In this document: in pieces, positions 57,722-64,000 of the stretch | Layout: each line of letters begins with the position of its first letter | Numbering within the stretch: the first letter of the stretch is position 1 | From: Streptomyces sp. SJL17-4 | GTDB taxonomy: Bacteria; Actinomycetota; Actinomycetes; Streptomycetales; Streptomycetaceae | Direction: 5' to 3' | DNA: 64,000 nt | Assembly (NCBI RefSeq): GCF_036826855.1 | Contig: NZ_CP104578.1 | Span: forward strand, 1,364,001-1,428,000 | Notes under the pieces: generated by a model | Database searches by the model: none | Told to the model about the DNA's origin: nothing | Seen by the model: only the letters and a program-made list of their open reading frames with translations | Made by a program: the position numbers and the translations under genes

Positions 57722-58543
57722 GTGACGCAGCAGCTGCCGCAGGTCCCGCCCATCGAAGCGAACGAACCCGAGCTGGCCGAGGTCCGCAACTTCCGGGATG
57801 TGGGCGGCCTGCCGACGACGGACGGGCGCGCCGTGCATCCCGGCCGCCTCTTCCGTAGCGGCCACCTCGCCCACGCCACCGAGGAGGACGTCACCTTCCT
57901 CGACTCGCTCGGACTGCACACCGTCTTCGACTTCCGGAACCTCGCCGACCGGAAGATCGAGGGCCCGGACGTCGAACTGCCGGGCGTACGGAACGTGAAC
58001 ATACCCCTCAACGACCCGGCCGACGGAAAGGAGTTCTGGAAGCTGGTCCGCGACGGCGACATCGAGCAGCTGCGGGACATCCTCGGCGACGGCAAGGCCG
58101 CAGCCCGAATGTCCGACTCGTACCGGAAGATGGTGGTCGAGCGGACCATGGAGCACAGCCGGATCCTGCACTCGCTGGCCGAGGACAGCCTCCCCGCCCT
58201 GATGCACTGTGCGGCCGGCAAGGACCGCGCGGGGCTCTCCATCGCGATCACCCTGCTGGCCGTCGGGGTCGAGCGGGAGGCGATCGAGGCCGACTACGTG
58301 AAGTCGAACGACCCGCACCGCCGCTACAAGGTACGCCGCAGCTCCACCGCCCCGGACGCGATGTCGCCCGAGGTGATGGAGCTGCTGAGCCCGCTGTTCG
58401 ACGCGCGGGTGGAGTACCTGCGGGGCGCCTTCGAGACGATCGAGGCGACCTGGGGCTCGGTGGACACCTACCTCACCGAGGGCCTGAAGCTGTCCCCGGA
58501 GACCCGCGAGCGCCTCCGCGAGCGGCTGCTCACGGAGGCGTGA
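57722..58543 (+). CDS. Tyrosine-protein phosphatase (dual-specificity-like fold)
   Basis: 273 residues from the GTG at 57722, six bases after AGGAG. It opens with VRNFRDVGGLPTTDGRAV, the typical start of this bacterial family. The P-loop is HCAAGKDRAG (Cys163, Arg169; Cx5R). Relatives include MptpB-like lipid/tyrosine phosphatases. It removes phosphate from protein tyrosines or phosphoinositides. No partner kinase is nearby. Confidence 0.93.
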   Translation: MTQQLPQVPPIEANEPELAEVRNFRDVGGLPTTDGRAVHPGRLFRSGHLAHATEEDVTFLDSLGLHTVFDFRNLADRKIEGPDVELPGVRNVNIPLNDPADGKEFWKLVRDGDIEQLRDILGDGKAAARMSDSYRKMVVERTMEHSRILHSLAEDSLPALMHCAAGKDRAGLSIAITLLAVGVEREAIEADYVKSNDPHRRYKVRRSSTAPDAMSPEVMELLSPLFDARVEYLRGAFETIEATWGSVDTYLTEGLKLSPETRERLRERLLTEA

Positions 58544-58567
58544 CCAGGGCCTACCGGTTACCGGGGC

Positions 58568-58723
58568 CTACTGGTTCTGGCCGCCCAGCATGAACAGCAG
58601 GTAGAGGAAGCCGGCGAAGAGGTGCCCGGCGATCAGATAGGCGAAGAGGCGCAGGACGAGCCCCTTGGGGAACTTGCCCTCGCCTCGCTCTTCGCCGGTG
58701 ACAGGTCGTGCCTTCTCGGACAT
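58568..58723 (-). CDS. Small membrane protein (DUF6126-like)
   Basis: 51 residues: MSEKARPVTGEERGEGKF, then one hydrophobic helix beginning LVLRLFAYLIAGHLFAGFLY. Such small one-helix proteins (DUF6126) commonly sit next to HTH-cupin regulator genes in Streptomyces. It starts 34 bp after the stop of the regulator gene on the same strand and is probably co-transcribed. Its function is unknown; it could be a target or partner of the regulator. Confidence 0.82.
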   Translation of the reverse strand: MSEKARPVTGEERGEGKFPKGLVLRLFAYLIAGHLFAGFLYLLFMLGGQNQ

Positions 58724-58757
58724 CTCGGTCCTTTTCTGTCGAAGGAAGTACGCGGGA

Positions 58758-59402
58758 TCAGCGCCGGTGCGGAGTTCCGTCGCCGAGACACAGCTCGGCG
58801 ACGGGGCTCTGCATCAGGGTGTGGACGAAGAGCAGCTCGGCCCCGCCGGGGGTCGCCGCTCCGATCCGGTGCGGGGTCAGCGAGTCGAAGTGCGCGCTGT
58901 CCCCGGGATCGAGGACGTGGACGGCCTCGCCGAGGGCCAGCCGCACCCGGCCCTCCAGGACGTGGATCCACTCCTCGCCGGGGTGGACGCGCACGATGTC
59001 GGCCCGGGTGGCGTACGGCACATGGACCCGCAGGCACTGCAGGGCGCGCCCGGCGCCGCCCGCCTGGCGGTAGATCCAGCCGTCGGCCTCGACGGGTTCG
59101 GAGCGTCCGGCGCGGACGACGGGGTCGCGCTCGGGAGGCGTCTCGCCGAGGAGCTCGGAGACCGTCGTACCGTAGATACGGGCGAGGGCCAGCAGCATCG
59201 GAAGCGAGGGCTGCCGGTTCCCCGTCTCCAGACGCGAGAGGTGGGCGGGCGAGAGACCGGCCCGCTGGGCGGCGGCCTCCAGGGTGAGTCCCCGGCGGCG
59301 GCGCAGGGCCCGCAGCTGCGGGGCGACGTCGGGCAGGACGTCGGGCGCGGCGGGGCCCGGGGTGGCAGGGTCCGGGGAGGATTCCCCGGGGACGTGGTCC
59401 AT
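58758..59402 (-). CDS. XRE-type HTH + cupin transcriptional regulator
   Basis: 214 residues from the ATG at 59402. The helix-turn-helix is at about residues 29-85 (LRALRRRRGLTLEAAAQRAG, LSPAHLSRLETGNRQPS). The C-terminal cupin has VHPGEEWIHVLEGRVRLALG and DPGDSAHFDSLTPHRIGA with metal-ligand-like residues. These proteins sense a small ligand and usually control their own operon. Two near-identical palindromes lie directly upstream (59424-59457), supporting autoregulation. Confidence 0.92.
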   Translation of the reverse strand: MDHVPGESSPDPATPGPAAPDVLPDVAPQLRALRRRRGLTLEAAAQRAGLSPAHLSRLETGNRQPSLPMLLALARIYGTTVSELLGETPPERDPVVRAGRSEPVEADGWIYRQAGGAGRALQCLRVHVPYATRADIVRVHPGEEWIHVLEGRVRLALGEAVHVLDPGDSAHFDSLTPHRIGAATPGGAELLFVHTLMQSPVAELCLGDGTPHRR

Positions 59403-59423
59403 GCGTCCATTCCGCCAGGATCG

Positions 59424-59457
59424 TGCCTCTGAGGCAAGTTTCTTGCCCCAGAGGCAA
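59424..59457. promoter_or_regulatory. Pair of near-identical operators upstream of the HTH-cupin gene
   Basis: TGCCTCTGAGGCAA (59424-59437) and TGCCCCAGAGGCAA (59444-59457) are 14-bp palindromic sites differing at two positions. Their centres are 20 bp apart, about two helical turns, so two dimers could bind the same face. They lie 22 bp before the regulator start. Confidence 0.75.
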
Positions 59458-59476
59458 AATCCCGGGGTCGCGCGGG

Positions 59477-60862
59477 TCAGCGCTGCGCGACCGCCTGTTT
59501 CACCAGGGTCTTCCCGAAGTCCCACATCAGCCCGCCACCGCCGTGGGCCTCGTCCATGACCTCGGTGAACGCGGTCACGAACCGCTCCACGTCCGCCTCG
59601 TCGATCACCAGCGGCGGGATCAGCTTGATCACCTCCAGATGGTCCCCGGAGACCTGGGTGAGGATCCGGTGCCGCTGGAGCAGCGGGACGACGACCATCT
59701 GGGCGAAGAGTCCCTTCCGGGCCGCCTGGAGCATGGTCCAGCGCCCGCGCAGCCCCAGCGAGGACGGCCGGCCGAACTCGATCCCGATCATCAGTCCGCG
59801 CCCGCGGATCTCATGGAGGAGCTCGTACCGGGGCACGAGCTCCTTCAGACGTCCGGAGAGCACGTCGCCGATCCGTCGGGCGTGCGCGACCGTCCCCTCG
59901 TCCTCCATGACCGCGAGGACGGCGAGCCCGGCCGCCATGGCCTGCGCGTTCGATCCGAAGCTCGCCGAGTGGACCAGGACCCGGTCCATCGACGAGTAGA
60001 CCTTCTTGAAGATCCAGTCCTTGCCGAGGGTGGCGCCGACCGGCACGTATCCGCCGGAGAGTGCCTTGGCGACACAGACGAGGTCGGGTTCGACGCCGTC
60101 CTCGTGCTGGTACGCGTAGAAGTCGCCGGTCCTGCCGAGGCCGGTCTGCACCTCGTCGGCGATGAGCAGGGCCCCGTGCCGGTGGAGCAGCTCCTGGGCG
60201 GCGCGCAGGAAGCCCGGCGGGGCCTCGTGGACGCCCTTGCCCTGGATGGGTTCGACGACGAAGGCGGCCACGTCGCCCCTGCTCAGTTCCCGCTCCAGGG
60301 CGTCGAGGTCGCCGAGCCCGATCGCGGTGTCGGGCAGCAGCGGGGCGAAGCCGTCCCGGAAGCCGCTCTCACCGTTGACGGACAGGGAGCCGGTGGTGAG
60401 CCCGTGGAAGGCGTGGTGGCAGTAGAGGACCCTGGGCCGCCCGGTGGCGTACCGGGCGAACTTGAGGGCGGTCTCCACGGCCTCCGTGCCGCTGTTGCCG
60501 AAGAAGACCCGGTCGAGGTGCGGGCTGTGGGTGAGCAGCCTCTCGGCGAGGAGTCCGGGCAGCGGCTGGCAGTCGAAGCGGGTGAGGTCGGCGAGCTGGG
60601 CGTCCAGGACGTCGTGGAGGGCCTTGCGGACGACGGGGTGGTGCCGTCCGAGGCCCATCACGCCGAAGCCGGCGAGCATGTCGAGGTGGTCGACCCCGTC
60701 GGCGTCCCAGAAGTGGGCGCCCTCGGCCCGCTCGTACACCTTGTCGAAGCCGATGGTGTGGAGCATGCGCGGCAGCTGGTGGTTGAGGTAGCGGGCGTGC
60801 AGCTCGTACCGCTCGCCGCCGCGCTCGGCGAGCAGAGCCCGCAGGTCGAACTCACCTTCCAC
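59477..60862 (-). CDS. Class III aminotransferase of the hopanoid operon (HpnO-like)
   Basis: 461 residues from a GTG at 60862, six bases after the hpnH stop. Class III PLP aminotransferase motifs are VFFGNSGTEAVETALKFA, CHHAFHGLTTGSLSVNG, LLIADEVQTGLGRTG and the PLP-Lys region VCVAKALSGGYVPVGA. HSASFGSNAQAMAAGLAVL follows. In hopanoid clusters such an enzyme aminates the side chain to give aminobacteriohopanetriol. It is the last gene of the operon in this window. Confidence 0.9.
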   Translation of the reverse strand: MEGEFDLRALLAERGGERYELHARYLNHQLPRMLHTIGFDKVYERAEGAHFWDADGVDHLDMLAGFGVMGLGRHHPVVRKALHDVLDAQLADLTRFDCQPLPGLLAERLLTHSPHLDRVFFGNSGTEAVETALKFARYATGRPRVLYCHHAFHGLTTGSLSVNGESGFRDGFAPLLPDTAIGLGDLDALERELSRGDVAAFVVEPIQGKGVHEAPPGFLRAAQELLHRHGALLIADEVQTGLGRTGDFYAYQHEDGVEPDLVCVAKALSGGYVPVGATLGKDWIFKKVYSSMDRVLVHSASFGSNAQAMAAGLAVLAVMEDEGTVAHARRIGDVLSGRLKELVPRYELLHEIRGRGLMIGIEFGRPSSLGLRGRWTMLQAARKGLFAQMVVVPLLQRHRILTQVSGDHLEVIKLIPPLVIDEADVERFVTAFTEVMDEAHGGGGLMWDFGKTLVKQAVAQR

Positions 60863-60868
60863 GGTCGC

Positions 60869-61891
60869 TCACCCGTTGTTCCCGGAGACGGTCTCCCTGA
60901 TGGCGCGCAGGGATTCCTTGAGAGAACCCATGGTGGCGAGGACGGCGGTGGGCTCGTAGCCGCAGTGCGCCATGCAGTTGGCGCAGCGCGGGTCCTTGCC
61001 GCGGCCGTACTTGTCCCAGTCGGTGTCCTCGATGAGCTCGCGGTACGTGGGGACGTATCCGTCGCTCATGAGATAGCAGGGTCGCTGCCAGCCGAAGAGC
61101 GAATAGTTCGGAATGGCCCAGGCGGTGCACGGGAAGTCCGCCTTTCCTTCCAGGAAGTCCAGGAAGAGCGGCGAGTGGTTGAGCCGCCAGCGGCGCCGGT
61201 TTCCGCCGGCGAAGGCCTTCTTGAAGAGCTCGCGGGTCTGCTCGACGCCGAGGAAGTGCTCCTGGTCGGGGGCCTTCTCGTACGCGTACGCGGGCGAGAT
61301 CATCATCTCGTCGACCTGGAGGTCGTCGTTGAGGTAATTCAGCACCTCGATGATGGTCTGCGGGGTGTCGGTGTTGAAGAAGGTCGAATTGGTGGTGACG
61401 CGGAAACCGCGCCGCTTGGCCTCCTTGATGGCCGCCACCGCCTCGTCGAACACGCCTTCCTTGGCGACGGATTCGTCGTGCCGCTCGCGCAGGCCGTCGA
61501 TGTGCACGGCGAAGGCGAAGTACGGCGAGGGCGTGAAGTCCTCCAGCTTCTTGCGCAGCAGCATCGCGTTGGTGCAGAGGAAGACGTACTTCCGCTTGGC
61601 CACCAACTGGCGGACGATCTCGTGGATCTGCGGGTGCATCAGGGGCTCGCCGCCCGCGATGGACACCATGGGGGCGCCGGACTCCAGGACGGCGCCGACC
61701 GCCTGGGCGACCGGCATGCGCTGCTTGAGGACACCTGCCGGGTGCTGGATCTTTCCGCAGCCCTCGCACTTGAGGTTGCAGGCGAAGAGCGGCTCCAGCT
61801 CGACGATCAGCGGGAACTTCTCACGCTTGCGGAGCTTCTGTTCGAAGAGGTAGGTCCCGACCCGGATGGACTGACGGAGCGGCATGGCCAT
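60869..61891 (-). CDS. hpnH: Adenosyl-hopene transferase, radical SAM
   Basis: 340 residues from the ATG at 61891. The ribosome site AGGAGGTGA overlaps the hpnG stop. The radical SAM motif is ACNLKCEGCGKIQHP (Cys38, Cys42, Cys45). VSIAGGEPLMHPQIHEIV, TFFNTDTPQTIIEVLNYL and the C-terminal CANCMAHCGYEPTAVLAT match HpnH. It joins the adenosyl radical of SAM to diploptene to form adenosylhopane, the first step of side-chain extension of hopanoids. Confidence 0.95.
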   Translation of the reverse strand: MAMPLRQSIRVGTYLFEQKLRKREKFPLIVELEPLFACNLKCEGCGKIQHPAGVLKQRMPVAQAVGAVLESGAPMVSIAGGEPLMHPQIHEIVRQLVAKRKYVFLCTNAMLLRKKLEDFTPSPYFAFAVHIDGLRERHDESVAKEGVFDEAVAAIKEAKRRGFRVTTNSTFFNTDTPQTIIEVLNYLNDDLQVDEMMISPAYAYEKAPDQEHFLGVEQTRELFKKAFAGGNRRRWRLNHSPLFLDFLEGKADFPCTAWAIPNYSLFGWQRPCYLMSDGYVPTYRELIEDTDWDKYGRGKDPRCANCMAHCGYEPTAVLATMGSLKESLRAIRETVSGNNG

Positions 61892-61898
61892 AACTCGC

Positions 61899-62558
61899 TC
61901 ACCTCCTGGGGAGCAGCAAAGAACGGTGCCATTCGAAGAATGCGGGAAGGACGGCACGAAGAACACGGAAGGCCGATATTCCCCCGCGTACCGTGCCGAT
62001 CCGGACCAGTTCATGTTCTGGAGCGTCCACGACCACCCGGACGGCCGCAACCGGGCGGGCGTCCGGCCCGGGACCGCCGCGGGCGGTCCCCAGCGTCGCG
62101 GCGGACTCCATGTCGACGGCGATGGCGCCGGTGGCCCGCAGCGCGGCCCGCTCCGGGCCGCGCACCACGTGGTCGGAGCCGGTCAGCGGCCCGGTGTGGA
62201 CGGCCCGCCCGGGTACGGCCCTGACCAGGGCCTTCACCAGGAGCTCGGTCCCGGTGCAGGAGATCGTGCCGTCGGGACCGCGGGTCTCGTCGGCGACGAT
62301 CAGGTCGCCCGGGTGCATCCCCGGCGCGAGCCCCGCGCAGAAGCCGGAGGCGATGACGGCGGCGTCCTGCCATCCGTGCTCGCCGAGGGCCCGGGAGACG
62401 GCCCGGCGGGCCCGGTCGGGCCCCATGCCCGTACGGAGCACGGTGACGGGCCCGGAGGCGCCGGCCCGGTCGCCGCTGCGCAGGGCGAGCTGCTCGATGC
62501 CGAGGGCGCAGGCGATCAGCAGCGGCGGTGGGGCGCCGGGGCCCGGCTCGCGCCCCAT
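61899..62558 (-). CDS. hpnG: Hopanoid-associated phosphorylase/nucleosidase HpnG
   Basis: 219 residues; its ATG shares one base with the SHC stop (TGATG). It has the purine-nucleoside-phosphorylase fold pattern: LLIACALGIEQLAL, VIASGFCAGLAPGMHPGDLI, VHTGPLTGSDHVV and AIAVDMESAATLGTA (the substrate-binding MES motif). HpnG removes adenine from adenosylhopane to give ribosylhopane. The gene order SHC-HpnG-HpnH supports the call. Confidence 0.92.
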   Translation of the reverse strand: MGREPGPGAPPPLLIACALGIEQLALRSGDRAGASGPVTVLRTGMGPDRARRAVSRALGEHGWQDAAVIASGFCAGLAPGMHPGDLIVADETRGPDGTISCTGTELLVKALVRAVPGRAVHTGPLTGSDHVVRGPERAALRATGAIAVDMESAATLGTARGGPGPDARPVAAVRVVVDAPEHELVRIGTVRGGISAFRVLRAVLPAFFEWHRSLLLPRR

Positions 62559-64000
62559 CAGCGGGCCTTGCCGGGCGAGGGCTCCCCGTACACGTAGCGT
62601 CCGAGCGCCGTGAGCGGGAAGACCTGACGGTAGAGGTGGTAGTTGATCGAGAAGTCCCAGGGGAAGCCGGTGCCCGTGAAGTACGGCTCGTCCCAGGAGC
62701 CGTCCTCGCGCTGGGTCTCGGCCAGCCAGGCGACGCCCCGCCGGACGGGTTCGGAGTCCCGCTCGCCGGCCGCCAGGAGGGCGATCAGCGCCCAGGCGGT
62801 CTGGGAGGCGGTGGAGGCGCCGCGCCCGATCCACTCCTCGTCGTGGTACGAGCGGAGGTCCTCGCCCCAGCCGCCGTCCTCGTTCTGGACGGACCCGAGC
62901 CAGCGGACGGCCCGGCGGACGGCCGGATGGGAGACGGGGAGGCCGGCCGCGGTGAGCGCGGGGAGCACCGAGCCGGTGCCGTACACGTGGTTGACGCCCC
63001 AGCGGCCGAACCAGGCGCCGTTCGGCTCCTGTGCGGCGAGCAGCCAGTCGATTCCCCTGCGGGTACGCGGGTCCTCGGCCAGTCCCTCGAAGGCGAGCAT
63101 CTCCACCACATGCGCGGTCACGTCGGCGGAGGGCGGGTCGATCACCTCGCCGAAGTCGCAGAACGGCAGCTTGTTGGGGAGGACGCTGGTGTTGTCGGCG
63201 TCGAAGGCGCCCCAGGCGCCGCCCTTCGACTGCATACCGAGCGTCCACCGCGCGCCGCGGGCGACGGCCGCCTCCAGCCGCGCGGGGTCGGGGTGCCTGA
63301 CCCTGCGGAAGGCGAGGAGGACCTCGGCGGTGTCGTCGATGTCGGGGTAGTTGTCGTTGTGGAACTCGAACGCCCAGCCGCCCGGGGGCAGTCCGGGCCG
63401 CCGTACGGCCCAGTCCCCGGTCCGGGTGATCTCCTCGTCGAGCATCCAGTCGACGGCCTTCACCAGGGCCGGGTGGTCGGGTGCGAGACCGGCGTCGGCC
63501 AGCGCGATGGTGGCGAGGCAGGTGTCCCAGACGGGCGACTGGCAGGCCTCGATCATCCGCGAGCCGTCCTCGCGCCACACGGCGAACCGGTCGAGCGACG
63601 CGAGTCCGGCCCGCATGACGGGATGCTGGAGGTCGTAGCCGAGGAGGTGGAGGGCGATGACCGAGTAGACGGCGGGGGGCTGGATGCCGCCCCAGCAGCC
63701 GTCGTTCTCCTGGCGCTCGATGATCCAGCGCGCGGCCTGGTTCATCGCGGTCCTGCGCACGGCGCGCGGCGCCACCCGGTGGTAGACGTGCAGCGCCTTG
63801 TCGAGGCGCTGGAAGAGCCCGTCCCAGCCGGTGACCGGGGCGAGCGGCCGGGGCGGGCTGGGCAGGTCCGGGTCGGTGTGCAGCTCGTCGAGCGGAAAGG
63901 GCGCGGGCCGGACCGGGCGCTTCGCGGAGACCACGGTGAGCGGCACGATGGTCTGCCGGGCCCAGCAGCCGAAGTCGTAGATGTTGAGCGGGAACCACTT
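62558..64000 (-). CDS. shc: Squalene-hopene cyclase, C-terminal part (runs off right edge)
   Basis: 481 codons are visible; the frame is open to the window edge, where it reads KWFPLNIYDFGCWARQT, so the N-terminus lies beyond. The catalytic DxDD motif is DIDDT in HNDNYPDIDDTAEVL (near 63332-63343). QW repeats appear as QNEDGGWGED and QREDGSWDEPYFTGTGFPWD. The enzyme cyclises squalene to hopene at the membrane. A GTG at 63946 is only an internal codon, not a start. It is coupled to hpnG by TGATG. Confidence 0.96.
   Translation of the reverse strand, partial: KWFPLNIYDFGCWARQTIVPLTVVSAKRPVRPAPFPLDELHTDPDLPSPPRPLAPVTGWDGLFQRLDKALHVYHRVAPRAVRRTAMNQAARWIIERQENDGCWGGIQPPAVYSVIALHLLGYDLQHPVMRAGLASLDRFAVWREDGSRMIEACQSPVWDTCLATIALADAGLAPDHPALVKAVDWMLDEEITRTGDWAVRRPGLPPGGWAFEFHNDNYPDIDDTAEVLLAFRRVRHPDPARLEAAVARGARWTLGMQSKGGAWGAFDADNTSVLPNKLPFCDFGEVIDPPSADVTAHVVEMLAFEGLAEDPRTRRGIDWLLAAQEPNGAWFGRWGVNHVYGTGSVLPALTAAGLPVSHPAVRRAVRWLGSVQNEDGGWGEDLRSYHDEEWIGRGASTASQTAWALIALLAAGERDSEPVRRGVAWLAETQREDGSWDEPYFTGTGFPWDFSINYHLYRQVFPLTALGRYVYGEPSPGKAR

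Noticed and set aside
59423..62224. A 933-codon open frame antisense to the aminotransferase and hpnH genes
   Set aside because: Both genes on the minus strand have complete family motifs; the antisense product has none.
63946..63946. GTG at 63946 considered as the start of the squalene-hopene cyclase
   Set aside because: The frame continues upstream to the window edge with conserved cyclase sequence, so the true start is outside.

Overview
The window looks like a piece of a Streptomyces (or very close actinomycete) chromosome. It is very GC-rich, has strong third-position G/C bias and many GTG starts and ATGA/GTGA start-stop overlaps. It carries a conservon (cvnA-B-C-D), hopanoid genes, a c-di-AMP riboswitch ahead of a LysM/M23 cell-wall peptidase, and an STM4011-STM4015-type locus. 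No insertion sequence, rRNA or CRISPR was seen. The only sign of a mobile element is a decayed tyrosine integrase beside tRNA-Pro.

0-12 kb: a large RHS polymorphic toxin with a predicted nuclease tip, followed by the start of a probable immunity gene cut by the left edge; an RpiR/SIS sugar-responsive regulator; an AT-rich orphan regulatory island; a LuxR-type regulator; and a very large secreted subtilase.

12-26 kb: a same-strand block of DUF7144 membrane protein, gluconokinase fused to aldose 1-epimerase, cyclase-family hydrolase, GMC oxidoreductase, glucose-dehydrogenase-like SDR, cytochrome bd oxidase (cydAB) and a cation/proton antiporter. It is followed by a GH15 glycosidase and a DUF2254 protein. 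Together they suggest sugar oxidation coupled to a bd-type respiratory branch.

26-32.5 kb: a TetR regulator, a clear palindromic operator, then a TauD-type dioxygenase, MFS transporter, aldehyde dehydrogenase and acyl-CoA ligase. A fragment of an alkylsulfatase lies just upstream. The set reads as a small catabolic operon that turns an unknown (possibly sulfated) alkyl substrate into an acyl-CoA.

32.5-39.3 kb: membrane and ion-channel genes (unknown membrane protein, K+-channel-like, ClC), SHOCT and DUF6325 proteins, the integrase relic and tRNA-Pro(GGG), and an acyl-CoA dehydrogenase with an altered catalytic position.

39.3-48 kb: a conservon with a GAF protein as fifth member, an MBL-fold hydrolase, a Glu/Leu/Phe/Val-type dehydrogenase with a TetR gene and an upstream palindrome plus 34-bp repeats, and a SIMPL protein.

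48-55.2 kb: a functionally uncharacterised locus. It has five translationally coupled genes: a leucine-rich protein, an ATP-grasp-like protein, a sulfatase/phosphatase-superfamily hydrolase and two radical SAM enzymes. A divergent arm has a DUF6745 gene (apparently frameshifted) and a conserved 108-residue protein. Four genes here carry short in-frame tandem repeats. This is the best candidate for an undescribed system.

55.2-64 kb: SGNH hydrolase, M23/LysM peptidase under a c-di-AMP riboswitch, tyrosine phosphatase, an autoregulated-looking HTH-cupin regulator with a 51-residue membrane protein, and the end of a hopanoid operon (squalene-hopene cyclase cut by the right edge, HpnG, HpnH, aminotransferase).
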